A stretch of DNA of 64,000 nucleotides from an uncultured bacterium. Its GTDB lineage: Bacteria; Cloacimonadota; Cloacimonadia; Cloacimonadales; Cloacimonadaceae. A program made the translations under genes and the position numbers. The notes under the pieces were generated by a model, which saw only the letters and a program-made list of their open reading frames with translations, was not told the origin of the DNA and did no database searches. The stretch covers positions 57,630 to 121,629 of the forward strand of contig CALLHY010000062.1 in NCBI GenBank assembly GCA_938009275.1. Reading direction: 5' to 3'. This document shows, piece after piece, positions 36,701 to 44,186 of the stretch; the stretch's first letter is position 1, and every line of letters begins with the position of its first letter.

Positions 36701-39700
36701 AGCTAATCCAATCCGCTCTATGGGCTGCTGCTCTAATGCGAGTATAACCAATTCCAACCGTTATCGGGCCGCTATATAATACAGAATTGGGGTTTCCGAG
36801 TGTTGGATTACTACCATCAAGCGTGTAATAAATGTCGTCCCCACTGCTAACAGATATTGTTACCTGTTGCTGGGTAGCAAATGAACCTGAATTGGGATCA
36901 AACACTGGATTAGGAACTTTCATGTTATAGGTATGTGTTACAACAGGAGAATCCTGCCAATTTGCCTTCGAGGCATAGGCTTTTACTATTGTGTTTTTGT
37001 TTACAGTAAAGCCTACAATACCAAATGTGTATTCATTGTATGTAGCTCCATTATCCAGGCTATAATAAATGGTGGCATCTTGATAGTTATAAATCCTAAC
37101 CTGGATGTTCTCCGAATACTGGCCTGATACAGGAGTGATTACAGGAGCATTCAACTGCCCATTAAATGTATAAGTTGCAGATACGGTTGGCGAATCAATC
37201 CATAATGGTTTTTCTGCCCAAGCCACTAAAGTAGTATTAACATTTACATCAAATGGTGCTACATACTGCTGAGGAGCTCCACCATTCACTGTGTACCAGA
37301 TTTCAGCGTCTGGAGTTGTAACAGGAGCAGTAATAGTAACGGGAACTACGGTTCCTTGAGTATATGCGGATGTAGATGGATTAATACTTGGTGGTTCCAA
37401 AACACCCGTAATGTTATACGTAGCCTGACCAGTACTGGGTGTCCAGTTTTCCAAAACAGCTATTGCTTTAATAGTTGTTAAGCTGTTTAAATCAAGATGT
37501 ATGGGGCCAGCATACAGGGTTGATGCAATCGTAGGTTCGTCACCATTGGTAGTATAATAAATCTGAGCTGCAGGAGGATTAGCAAAGATCACAACATCGA
37601 TAGGGGTTGTGTAGTCTCCTGGAGCTGGTTGAAATACCAAAGCTCCAATATCGTTACCAATTACGTATTCAATTTGTACGATATCAGATTCGCGGAATCC
37701 GGCTTTATATGCTCTAGCTCGTAGGGTAGTAGTGGTACCTAATACAAAGGCACCCGAATATAGTGTACTTGCTTGAGTGGGATCGCTACCGTCCAGAGTA
37801 TAATATATCTGTGCTCCAGGGGTTGGGGTAGCAATTGTTACTGTAACTGGCACTGCATGATCTGTTTCCAGGGGTGAGAATACAGGATTTATAACCGTTG
37901 GCCTCATAGTGTATATCTTCTGAGCGGTGTCACTGGTAACCCATCCATCGCGATATGCCTTGGCCTTGTATGTTTTGCTATACTCCCCATCCTGGTCTAT
38001 CAATAACGCTTGAGGAGAGTAAATCGGTGAGCCCGCATGGGGTTCAGTGCCATCATCGGTAAATCTTATCGTAGCACCATCATAGGCAAACATCTGCACA
38101 TTAATAGGCTCGAAATGAAGCTCATTCGTAGGCATGAAGGTAACCTGAGGCAAAAACTTAATATAATAGTTCTGTGCTGCAATTGAACTATCTTCCCAAG
38201 TGTTTAATATGGCTATAGCTCTTACTCTCCAATGTCCCTGAGGTAAATTGAATGATCCAGCATATAAAGTTGAGCTTGCATCGGGAGTAGGTGGCACAGC
38301 TGGAAACTCTGCGTATGTGTAATAAATATCAGCGTCTGCCCATCTTGGGTCTCCCAATGGCAGTGATATGGTAATATCAACATTGCTTTCATACATTGCC
38401 ACAGATGGATATCCTGCAGGGGATATTATTGGTGTGGGTAATGTCCCTGTGATGGTGTACGTAGCTGTTTGATGCAAACTGTTAAGGGTTGTGGTAACAG
38501 GCATTGCTTCTGCATAAGCTTCAATGGTTGAGTTGGCAGCTACAAAAATCGCCCCACCATTGTATAACTGATAGGGAGCACCATTCAAGGAGTAATATAT
38601 TGGAGCTCCCAAAGGCAGAGTTTCAGTATTAATAAATACGTTTTGGCCGGTTGTGTAAGTTCCCTGTGGGGGATTGAATACTGAATCGTTTCCATTACCC
38701 CAGAAGGTCATTCTGGTTCTATTCAGTATCGGTATCTGATAAGTAAATACATCACTGGAAAAATAGTCTGGGTCTGAATCTGTGTATTCTGCCCACCACT
38801 GGAAGGTGCTTGTGCTATATACATCCATCGGGAAATCCGCGGGATCATACACGCTTACCACACCGTTTATGCTATAATATATAATAGCATCAGGAGGGAT
38901 TGTGGCTGGGACTGTGAAATCTACCACAACGGCATCGTTTAGACAAACACAGTAATTTCCATCTCCATCGGGCAATGGAATGGTGTTCAACGTAGGAGCA
39001 GCAAAAACCACTTTTCTGCGAACATCATATACATGCTCGGCAGTTACATCACTATCATCCCAACCGTCTTTGCTGGCGTAAGCACGAAGCCTTGCTATAG
39101 ATTGAGGAGGGACTGGGATGCCTGTTATGGCATTGTATATTGTCCAAGGGCCGTCATTATAACTATAGTAAAGTGTTGCCCCTGCCAGCCCGCTGGTAAT
39201 ATGAACCGGATAATCAACATTGGATGAAATTATCCCCTCAGCTTCTACAAACTGGGGTACATCAACCTTACCCGTCATGTTATAAATCTGCGTTACGTGT
39301 TGAGACGTGGGCAGAACAGGATGTGTAAACCAAGCGGTGATGGTAAACACATAATCCTGCGGAGGCACAGGGATGTTAATTGCCCCATTATAAATCAGCG
39401 GTTCTGCCAATGAGCCAAGATTAGGAACTACTGGCGGTACCGCAGTTGCATAATAATAGATAGTTGTGTTATCTACGCCCGGTGTGCTGAGAACTACGTT
39501 CTGGCTGGTGCTGAACGTGCTGGTGTTATTGGAGCCATACGGATCAAACCAGGGCCCCATAGGGCTAACCGTTATGTTCCAAACGTGAGACACTGAATAA
39601 CCACTGTTATCCATCCTGTCCCTCACGTCACAGGTGAGGACATAAAAACCAGGAACATTGAATGTGTAGTTCAAAGTGCTATTAGTAGACTCTACGCGAG

Positions 39701-40703
39701 AAAAAGGTACTCCATTCAGCTCACCTTCAAGCGTCCACGTATAATACAGGGGCTCTTGAATTGCATCGCCATCGGCATCACTGGCTGTAACGCCAAATGC
39801 TATGGCATCATCCTGATCTATAGTAATGCTGGTTAGCTGCTCTGCAAAAGTAGGATCGTTGCTTGGCCAATATGTGTCTATTACTGGTGGGTCGTTCACA
39901 TTTACTACGTCTATCGAAAAGGTGGTTGAAACGTGTTGAGTAGCTCCACCAGATAAATTCTCAACCGCAGTAACAATAAAGTGCTGCCTTCCGTGATAAT
40001 CCGGGATGGGAATAAAAGTAACCAGTTTATCATTACCGGGGTTTTGTATTACATCGATTTTATTAGGGAAGGTAGTTTGAGTAATGTATATCGTATATGA
40101 TGATCCATCGTATATTCTTACGATATTGGCGAAGTTTAGGGTTATTCCCGTAGGAGAATCTTCGATAACTTCGTAGATATGCCCTGCGGCTACATTATCG
40201 GGAGTATCATAAGTGGGAAAATGAAACGTAGGAACATCAGGCTGATTGGTAACAGTGATGTTTATTCCTTTAGACACAGGCCCGGATAGCACACCCTCAG
40301 TTATACGATAAATCGTTATCCACATAGGTTTTGTGCCAAAGAAGTCCTGTGCTGGAGTAAACCTGAGTTTAAATGGCTGTGCAGGATAGGGAGCTTCCAC
40401 CGAAAAGAAGGTTGATTGGCTCCAGCCTATTTGCAAACTGTCCAATGGGGTTGTCCCAGTAATATATGGGGCAAAATCAAACTCCCAAGGTGTGTCTTCC
40501 ATGAAGACATCGGGAGCTATCGGGAGTGCAGATGGTGTGGTAGGAAGCCAAGAATAGCCTCTTACCAGGCTATTGCGATACTCCACTTCTCGCAATAGTT
40601 GCTCCGTTAATGGGGCATCCTTTAAATCCAACGGGCTCAGGCTGAACCCGAAAAGCACTCCGATAAAAACAACTGTGATGAAAATCAGAATTGTCTTTTT
40701 CAT
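27747..40703 (-). CDS. Giant secreted repeat protein: about 43 chitobiase/hexosaminidase-C-type repeats, FN3, FlgD-like sorting domain
   Basis: 4318 residues; AAGGAG precedes the ATG, and a signal peptide (about 1-20) starts MKKTILIFITVVFIG. Residues ~60-380 are Ig/cadherin- and PKD-like. From about 390 to 4120 I count 43 repeats of about 87 residues with core RYTTDGSDPT..S..Y and a following KAKAFK.GW.PS segment (CHB_HEX_C_1 type). Then comes an FN3-like domain (INVWTEIYDTHIRVLW) and a C-terminal FlgD-like fold (SNAYPNPAETSTTVK ... GVYFANVVV), the T9SS type A sorting signal pattern. It is probably surface-attached and may be an adhesin or a structural or carbohydrate-binding fibre. No enzyme domain is seen. 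It is followed by PorV-like and PorE-like genes. Confidence 0.92.
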   Translation of the reverse strand: MKKTILIFITVVFIGVLFGFSLSPLDLKDAPLTEQLLREVEYRNSLVRGYSWLPTTPSALPIAPDVFMEDTPWEFDFAPYITGTTPLDSLQIGWSQSTFFSVEAPYPAQPFKLRFTPAQDFFGTKPMWITIYRITEGVLSGPVSKGINITVTNQPDVPTFHFPTYDTPDNVAAGHIYEVIEDSPTGITLNFANIVRIYDGSSYTIYITQTTFPNKIDVIQNPGNDKLVTFIPIPDYHGRQHFIVTAVENLSGGATQHVSTTFSIDVVNVNDPPVIDTYWPSNDPTFAEQLTSITIDQDDAIAFGVTASDADGDAIQEPLYYTWTLEGELNGVPFSRVESTNSTLNYTFNVPGFYVLTCDVRDRMDNSGYSVSHVWNITVSPMGPWFDPYGSNNTSTFSTSQNVVLSTPGVDNTTIYYYATAVPPVVPNLGSLAEPLIYNGAINIPVPPQDYVFTITAWFTHPVLPTSQHVTQIYNMTGKVDVPQFVEAEGIISSNVDYPVHITSGLAGATLYYSYNDGPWTIYNAITGIPVPPQSIARLRAYASKDGWDDSDVTAEHVYDVRRKVVFAAPTLNTIPLPDGDGNYCVCLNDAVVVDFTVPATIPPDAIIYYSINGVVSVYDPADFPMDVYSTSTFQWWAEYTDSDPDYFSSDVFTYQIPILNRTRMTFWGNGNDSVFNPPQGTYTTGQNVFINTETLPLGAPIYYSLNGAPYQLYNGGAIFVAANSTIEAYAEAMPVTTTLNSLHQTATYTITGTLPTPIISPAGYPSVAMYESNVDITISLPLGDPRWADADIYYTYAEFPAVPPTPDASSTLYAGSFNLPQGHWRVRAIAILNTWEDSSIAAQNYYIKFLPQVTFMPTNELHFEPINVQMFAYDGATIRFTDDGTEPHAGSPIYSPQALLIDQDGEYSKTYKAKAYRDGWVTSDTAQKIYTMRPTVINPVFSPLETDHAVPVTVTIATPTPGAQIYYTLDGSDPTQASTLYSGAFVLGTTTTLRARAYKAGFRESDIVQIEYVIGNDIGALVFQPAPGDYTTPIDVVIFANPPAAQIYYTTNGDEPTIASTLYAGPIHLDLNSLTTIKAIAVLENWTPSTGQATYNITGVLEPPSINPSTSAYTQGTVVPVTITAPVTTPDAEIWYTVNGGAPQQYVAPFDVNVNTTLVAWAEKPLWIDSPTVSATYTFNGQLNAPVITPVSGQYSENIQVRIYNYQDATIYYSLDNGATYNEYTFGIVGFTVNKNTIVKAYASKANWQDSPVVTHTYNMKVPNPVFDPNSGSFATQQQVTISVSSGDDIYYTLDGSNPTLGNPNSVLYSGPITVGIGYTRIRAAAHRADWISSDFVEAIYNVNGQLSKPVFSLAGGLYYENQQVTILSNPSNANIYYTIDGTEPDESSTPYGGTISIQEITTLKAKAYLPSWIASEVESAVYDLKVKPITSNVATSGHTSAINVPLSTETDNTVIYYTTNGDVPGPGSLVYAAPIPVSATTRIRARAYRNDGLNWIPSDIFDQTFSISQQVATPVFTPAGGVFGYSPVNVTITCATPGATIYYAYEGEGWQVYNGSIAVNNSKVIYAKAELDTWVPSPVVYAHYIISIPVVAKPMFEEVADTYYMPGTYNNAVDVKIVTQTVGAQIYYTLDGSDPTEADILYAGPFTINATTTVKAKAFNAPMTPSEILVGTYRIEPLTVLAPVIVPEDDSNPFYEPFFVFLYPRTVDSVVYYTLDGSEPTELDNEYTAAFMLNQTTTVKAKAFKNGVASDTVTRNYLVTGKVNISGVSITPASGNYTAPITISTIGNMIPADAVLRYTTDGSNPTNLSPLFDDLNPPMNSSLNLKLRGFKDNWLPSDVISASYTFTGQVMLSANLFSIDPLPVYTSSLLLTLDTVTSPVGATLRYTLDGSVPTQLSPAYVAGYQIPVNSTTTVNVIGFLDNWTPSEMATATYTISGQVTLGNVTPVTGTYNNPQNVSIELPNPNDASVFYTTDGTDPIRNVSSAYAGVFTIDANDVIDGLSTVEIRVKGFRDNWDDSQVSSTILTFQAATPGFDTPAGSYPVSQILGLNSTTVGAEIRYTTDGSDPTLASTLYTVPIAINQSMTVKARAFNNDYLPSPIASATYVIGTNQLVALPTFSPIAGTYDDVQYVRINCATPGAAIYYRTDGIDPTEADTPFTDLSPSIEVGLNSTLNIKARAFKVGHISSQVASATFIVTGQVAPVAFDPMGGNYTTPKQVVLTTLTPGAYILYSTDGSAPSIPYTNAIYVAQNSSMTITAQAFKDGWADSVIGSQTYTITGSTAFNQPLLSPAPGTFTNDQLVTIANPVPPTAQVWYTLDGSIPDPANPNAFLYTGNPILINGNANLQVAAFEPGWDSQVFGNNVYTFNAEVPAYNPTPGYYADPINVQITSATLGSTIYYTMNGDNPTIGSDIYNAQIPINGDTTFKAFAWKAGYNPSPIVTGIYGLGGVPIPTVASPVLDPPPGTYSSPRSVNITTATPGASIRYTLNGDIPTSISGMVYDPLSPIQLNSDSYTMIRAIAYMEDGSYNPSSVVTGEYTITGDIADVTFNPPAGTYASPQTVFLSSATPGVYFRYTTDGTDPNASSQIYNSNGIYLGPNSSTMIKAIAYRNGWTPSEIGTAVYNIRAVSFSLNPLPANYNNEISVQVLNLNPANADVYYSIDGSVPTIPYTGGIMLNGGISNNGIRNLRVKAELGTWATTEVNETYVFNTSAPTLTPPPAVYTSARFVSLASLTNGATIRYTTNGDIPSETTGTIYNNELIPVTENLTIRTIAYKEGYTPSSVVTATYAIGTVTPVVANPVFTPGTTTSFTPITIELSTTTPNADIYYTTNGDDPTVLSTPYNPATPIVVPFNTNMFLKARAYRENWLPSAVVSANYVVTGTVSDVTFSHPSGTYQNQITVLLGTTTDGATIRYTTDGTEPNLNSPQYFTGIPVPLNTNNIIITAKAFRSGWLPSQSTSRIYTVTGQVLITQPVFTPDPTVVYTSAPVIVIGNTTPAGATVRYTTDGTDPTPTSNIYSPGSIIIPQAASTTVKVQAFLADWDPSPVYSAVYTVTGQVDIQAISFDPPAGTYPQAIVVHLEGNTDPAGAILRYTLNGGEPNELSPAYNAVTGIPINSTSVLRIKGFLNGWTSSETKIASYVITGQVVFNPPVFTPAAGEYTTAQNIIIGTTTPAGATRRYTVDGSEPTATSPIYNTGDFINAPLNSVTTIKVKAFLDDWTSSETQTAMFNITGQVQFSGAVFSPAPDSYTTPIDVVINTSTSPADATIRYTTDGSDPNETSPEYTQPIPVLANQSVTIRVKAFKAGWTPSIIHTGVYNVTGQVHITGTVFTPDPSVVYTSAQSVVISTTTNTLGATIRYTTDGNEPGETSPEYTQPIPIGLNSITEIKVKAFKSGWTSSPTYSAIYTVTGQVNIAAVSIIPASNTYQTLQTVTTTGSLVPSDAVLRYTTDGTDPVATSPLFTSLNPPLNSTLNLKIRGFKPDWIPSAVLSANYTFTGQVVLSTPMFSPIAGTYSSLTSVTLNQTTIPAGATLRYTLNGADPTESSPAYSAAIPMPMNATTTLKVRGFLAGWTPSAVLSAQYVITGALDIAAPQFTPAQGLYYEPQSVSLGNSIILGTTTAATGATIRYTTDGTEPTATSTAYNPAVPIAVNATSVLKIKAFKADWISSPTYEASYQITGQVSLAGVTVTPAAGLYQVQQTITYSGNPMPSDAVMRYTTDGSDPTEASPVFISLSPSMNSAFRFKVRGFKAGWLPSEVMSLDYIFTGQLQFVGTVFNPDPSIIYTTEQNVVVSTTTNMIGSVVRYTLDGTEPTETSAVYSGPIPLGLNSVTTVKVKAYREMWLPSETRTAIYTVTGKVSFAGQMFTLEPGTYTSAQSVGITASVYPSNATIHYTTDGSDPTLQSDVYTSGMTINLPLNSQTTIKAKAFNPNWIDSDIIEASYQITGQVLLSENSLTPAPGLFTTQQSVSIASATLPTDGVVIRYTLDGTEPTVNSPAYVSPIVLQTATTTQIRIRGFANGWIPSNEITGTYTITGTVATPVFSHPGNTIYGAAFKLGISCATPEATIRYTLDGSDVTATSPVYADSISIGGSVQDWTIKAKAFKTDWVDSQQSVNTFRLLLSPINVWTEIYDTHIRVLWNAPSVTRGLDGFNVYRKKASDNQFPVNPLNSAPVMDMIGGNYYYDDYAIENNVIYHYMVKAVYDGVESPPSNIQSGQLISANLIISETSNAYPNPAETSTTVKVVLTRNDNVQVAVSIYDFAGKKIRTLSVPTINTNKVEIVWDLKNSSGTKVARGVYFANVVVSDSTSKQEKVIKIAVK

Positions 40704-41678
40704 AACCTACTCCTTAATTTGTTTATTTATCTTTCCAAAACTCATTGTGTACCATTCTATGAGAACTTCACTAAACTGCATTGATCATTACATGATCTTG
40801 CTTTGCATTAACTTAAAGGCGAAAATATCCATGTAGCCATATTAGCAGCACTCTCAAGATTGTCAATGTTTTTTTGCCTCCAACCCCTTTACAGAATTGG
40901 CATCATTATTCCCTGTCCATAATAAATGTTTGGGCATTGATCCCCGTGGGTTTTTCAAGTGTGTGCTCTGTTAGTGCGTTAGCAATAGTCAATTGAGGTA
41001 TGTGTGGTATTTAAGCAATTCACAAGTGCATTTTTTAAAACAACGCTCTCACCCTAATGCTCTCACCCTAATGATCATAAGCAAGCGTATATGTAGAGGA
41101 AGCAGGCATGACATTATTATATCCAGCTGAGCTTACTTTGTCATTCTCTTGCTTTATCCCATCACACATAATCAATCCTTCCAGGTAATATTGTGTGATG
41201 CAAAGCAGCATATTGTAATCAGTTAGATAACTGGGGGATGTCAGCATCCCAATCCGTTTAACTATAGCATATCATAGCAATATCTTAAAATGATCTTCCC
41301 TGCTGCTTCCTTGCTGCTATCCTGTATTCGACACAGGATAGCAGCAAGGAAGCAGCAGGGAAGGCGGAGAAAACATAGCACAGAGTACCGGATAAAACGC
41401 GGCGTTATAGCCGCCTATGTAATATTCGGTATCGACACCTACTGGATTTGGTATTGGAAATTACCCAAGACGATAGTTAAACATTATGCGTTATTAGTTA
41501 TTAATACTCCTGAAACCAGTTACATGTCTATTCATAACAGCAATATCGATACGGGTACGGTAAAGGGCATGAAGTAAAGCAAATGCGCTCATTATCAATA
41601 GATTACTATTTCGCAGGGCATCAATTCATACACAATCCCAAATCGGTGGCATTACTTGGATACTGGCGGTATGTTGAC
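40704..41678. other. 975-bp gap upstream of the giant gene
   Basis: No credible gene. It holds the palindrome at 41295-41363, a 14-bp tandem duplication (GCTCTCACCCTAAT, 41046-41073) and a short inverted repeat ATCACACA/TGTGTGAT (41161-41168 with 41192-41199). The giant gene's promoter should lie at its left side, but I see no consensus. Confidence 0.65.
41295..41363. repeat. Large perfect palindrome, family 2 copy 2
   Basis: Two perfect 31-bp arms (41295-41325 and 41333-41363) around a 7-base loop. The arms match copy 1 at 24545-24609 except at the base of the stem and next to the loop. It lies between the ygiQ stop and the giant gene start. Confidence 0.95.
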
Positions 41679-43340
41679 TTATTTCCACATCACCATTTTT
41701 TTTTGTTCTCTTATCTGACCTGGAGTGGGAACTTCAATTTCCTTGCCTGTGTCAAAATCAAGTTTGGTGTAATACATACAAGTAGATATGCTCATGGGTG
41801 TCGGGGTAAATTCCTGCACCTGTTCCACGTGGATATTGTTTGTTATCAACCATTCCCTTAGCAGCTTTGCGTCTTCGATACTGGTTCCAGGGTGTCCGAT
41901 AAGAATATATGGTATCACTTGCCTCTTTATCCCGCTGTTTTGCAAAGCTTTACGAAACCTGTCGCAGAAAGCTTCGTAGCTCTTTATACTTGGCTTGCCC
42001 ATAAGCCGCAGCACTTTTTCAGATACATGTTCGGGAGCAAGTTTCAGCCTGCCTCCGGTATATTTGGTGGCAATTTCCTGGATGTACTGATATTCGTTGT
42101 CCAACATATCATGCCTGATACCTGAAGCTATGTACACATGCTTAACGCCGTCCAGTTTGCTAATCTTGGCCAGCAATTTTAGTTGCTCATCATGCGACAT
42201 TATTAAAGATGGACAGATCTGGGGGAACAGGCATGAGCGCCTCCGGCAGGAATTAGGAAATCCCAGCTTGCACCGTGAGGCATACATGTTTGCGGTTGGC
42301 CCCCCTACATCGGAGATAGTTCCCTTTAATCTTGCAGCCTCTTTTATAATGGACGCCTGAGACCTGGACTGAATCTTTTTTCCCTGATGGCATGTGATGG
42401 CACAAAAGCTGCACCCGCCATAACAGCCACGATGAGATGTGATGGAGCTTTTTATCTGCTCAAAAGCCGGAATGGTTTTACCCCTGTAGATGGGATGTGG
42501 TGCATACTGGTAAGGAAGATCATAAATCTCATCCATATCCTCGGAGTTCAAGGCTGACTCAGGAGGATTATGTTTTATCCATCTGCCACCATTCAACTGG
42601 TAAAGTACAGAGGAATTGCTGTGCTCCGTGAACTGCTGGGTCATCTTATAGAATGTAACTCGATCCTTACATAGCTCGGCTCGTGGCAGAACTAGCGAAT
42701 CAAGTTCTGCATTGTTATCAGCCCTCGGAGGAGTGTTGCTAAACACAACGGTTGAAGGAACATTCTGAATATCGGCAATCTTGATCCCTGCTGCCAAAGC
42801 ATCAGCTACATTACAGACGGGTCTTTCTCCCATTCCATAAATCAGAATATCTGCTTTACTATCGGCTAAAATGCTATTCCTTGTTTTATCTTGCCAATAG
42901 TCATAATGAGCAATCCTTCGTAATGAGGCTTCTATTCCGCCAATTACTACGGGAACACCCTTGAAAAGGCGTTTTACAATGTTTGTATATATTATGGTAG
43001 CCCTATCTGGTCTGAGGCCTGAAATGCCATCGGGGCTGTACGCGTCGTTATGGCGTAGTTTCTTTTGGGCAGTATAGTGGTTAATCATGGAATCCATGTT
43101 TCCTGCTGTAATGCCGAAAAAAAGCCGGGGTTGCCCCAGTTGTTGAAAACTTGCAACATTATTTATATCGGGTTGGGCAATAACACCAACTTTGTATCCT
43201 TTAGATTCCAATACGCGTCCGATTATGGCGGTGCCAAAGCTGGGGTGATCCACATAGGCATCTCCAGTAATAAGTATTACGTCAAGATATTCCCATCCAA
43301 GCTGTTGCAGCTCTCTTTTGGTCATTGGCAGAAAGGGCAT
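41679..43340 (-). CDS. ygiQ: YgiQ-family radical SAM protein (UPF0313)
   Basis: 553 residues. The N-terminal domain starts with the family signature LPMTKRELQQLGW..LDVILITGDAYVDHPSFG and includes VVIGGIEASLRRIAHYDYW. The radical SAM Fe-S motif is CYGGCSFC (Cys306, 310, 313; CxxxCxxC). APEHVSEKVLRLMGKP and the end VEQVQEFTPTPMSISTCMYYT are also characteristic. It is shorter than the E. coli homologue (about 740 residues), lacking the C-terminal extension. The function of the family is not settled. A Met at residue 6 is an alternative start. Confidence 0.93.
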   Translation of the reverse strand: MPFLPMTKRELQQLGWEYLDVILITGDAYVDHPSFGTAIIGRVLESKGYKVGVIAQPDINNVASFQQLGQPRLFFGITAGNMDSMINHYTAQKKLRHNDAYSPDGISGLRPDRATIIYTNIVKRLFKGVPVVIGGIEASLRRIAHYDYWQDKTRNSILADSKADILIYGMGERPVCNVADALAAGIKIADIQNVPSTVVFSNTPPRADNNAELDSLVLPRAELCKDRVTFYKMTQQFTEHSNSSVLYQLNGGRWIKHNPPESALNSEDMDEIYDLPYQYAPHPIYRGKTIPAFEQIKSSITSHRGCYGGCSFCAITCHQGKKIQSRSQASIIKEAARLKGTISDVGGPTANMYASRCKLGFPNSCRRRSCLFPQICPSLIMSHDEQLKLLAKISKLDGVKHVYIASGIRHDMLDNEYQYIQEIATKYTGGRLKLAPEHVSEKVLRLMGKPSIKSYEAFCDRFRKALQNSGIKRQVIPYILIGHPGTSIEDAKLLREWLITNNIHVEQVQEFTPTPMSISTCMYYTKLDFDTGKEIEVPTPGQIREQKKMVMWK

Positions 43341-43381
43341 TATGTGTCTCCCATGTTACAAAGAATCGGGCAAAAACAAAA

Positions 43382-43417
43382 CCGGAGTAAAGGTACTATA
43401 AGTAGCATTTACTCCGG
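43382..43417 (-). terminator. Intrinsic terminator of the cold-shock gene
   Basis: CCGGAGTAAA (43382-43391) pairs perfectly with TTTACTCCGG (43408-43417), and on the minus strand the stem is followed by TTTTGTTTTTG. It lies about 25 bases after the cold-shock protein stop. Confidence 0.9.
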
Positions 43418-43443
43418 AACGAAATCACCCTTGGGTATCGGTA

Positions 43444-43656
43444 TTAAGGATTAACCCGGATAATATTGATTGCTTGAACGCCTTTGTCCGTTTCCATCAG
43501 ATCAAATGTTACAAACTCATCCTGTTCAAGAACTTTGAGTTCTCTGGGGGAGTTCGTTACGATGGATTTCCAATGAACAAAGTATTCCTTGCTGTCATCT
43601 GTTATAATAAAGCCGTAACCTTTATTCTTGTTGAACCACTTGACTTTGCCTTTCAT
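43444..43656 (-). CDS. Cold-shock domain protein
   Basis: 70 residues from the ATG at 43656, with GAGG upstream; a GTG two codons earlier is possible. MKGKVKWFNKNKGYGFI contains the first strand and RNP1 motif, and EYFVHWKSI is a variant RNP2 (usually FVH(F/Y)S). It folds as a single OB domain that binds single-stranded RNA or DNA. It is a single-gene unit with its own promoter and terminator. Confidence 0.92.
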   Translation of the reverse strand: MKGKVKWFNKNKGYGFIITDDSKEYFVHWKSIVTNSPRELKVLEQDEFVTFDLMETDKGVQAINIIRVNP

Positions 43657-43682
43657 AACCACCTCGCAATAATTCTATTCGC

Positions 43683-43711
43683 CACTAAACCACATTCCCT
43701 TTTTTCGTCAA
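43683..43711 (-). promoter_or_regulatory. Likely promoter of the cold-shock gene
   Basis: On the minus strand TTGACG (43706-43711), 17 bases, then TTAGTG (43683-43688), about 27 bases before the ATG. The region between this and 43771 also serves the divergent response-regulator gene. Confidence 0.4.
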
Positions 43712-43765
43712 TAAAAAAAACTCAAGCACAATTAGTTAAGATCAAGAACTGAAGTGATTTTTTTG

Positions 43766-43793
43766 TTGACGCATTCTCGCCATTGATTAGTGT
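43766..43793 (+). promoter_or_regulatory. Promoter of the response-regulator operon
   Basis: TTGACG (43766-43771), a 16-base spacer, then TAGTGT (43788-43793), 36 bases before the ATG. Both -10 sequence and spacer match the gyrB promoter. Confidence 0.5.
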
Positions 43794-43828
43794 GGAAAGC
43801 GTTGGATAAATGATGCTGAGGAGTAACT

Positions 43829-44185
43829 ATGAAATCTCGGATTCTTCTGGTCGATGACGACAGGCTTTTGCGTGAAGTGATCGGAGATTTTCTATCTATG
43901 CACGGTTATGAAGTGGATTTGGCAGAGGATGCTGCCCATGCCCTGGCAAAGTTTTCGCCAGGAAAATATCAGCTTGCCTTGATAGACCTGGTTATGCCAG
44001 GCAAGAATGGCTTGGAGCTAATGAAGGAACTTCTTGAACTGGATTCTGATATATTTTGCCTGATTATGACAGGCTATCCTACCGTAGATTCCGCTTATAA
44101 ATCTATGATTGAGGGCGGGTCTGATTACATTATCAAACCATTCCAGTTAATGGAACTTCTGAACACGTTGGGGAAATATATCTGA
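43829..44185 (+). CDS. Single-domain response regulator (receiver only)
   Basis: 118 residues. The acidic pocket is LLVDDDR (9-11), the phosphorylation site is Asp53 in ALIDLVMPGKNG, the switch Thr is Thr81 in IMTGYP, and the conserved Lys is Lys103 in IIKPF. There is no output domain, so it acts by protein contact, like CheY or Spo0F. No histidine kinase gene is in the window. The next gene starts 1 base later. Confidence 0.95.
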   Translation: MKSRILLVDDDRLLREVIGDFLSMHGYEVDLAEDAAHALAKFSPGKYQLALIDLVMPGKNGLELMKELLELDSDIFCLIMTGYPTVDSAYKSMIEGGSDYIIKPFQLMELLNTLGKYI

Positions 44186-44186
44186 T

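Noticed and set aside
27747..40703. CRISPR or tandem DNA satellite, because the region is full of similar 60-90 base blocks
   Set aside because: The similarity is at protein level in one continuous reading frame with diverged DNA; there are no identical short repeats with unique spacers.
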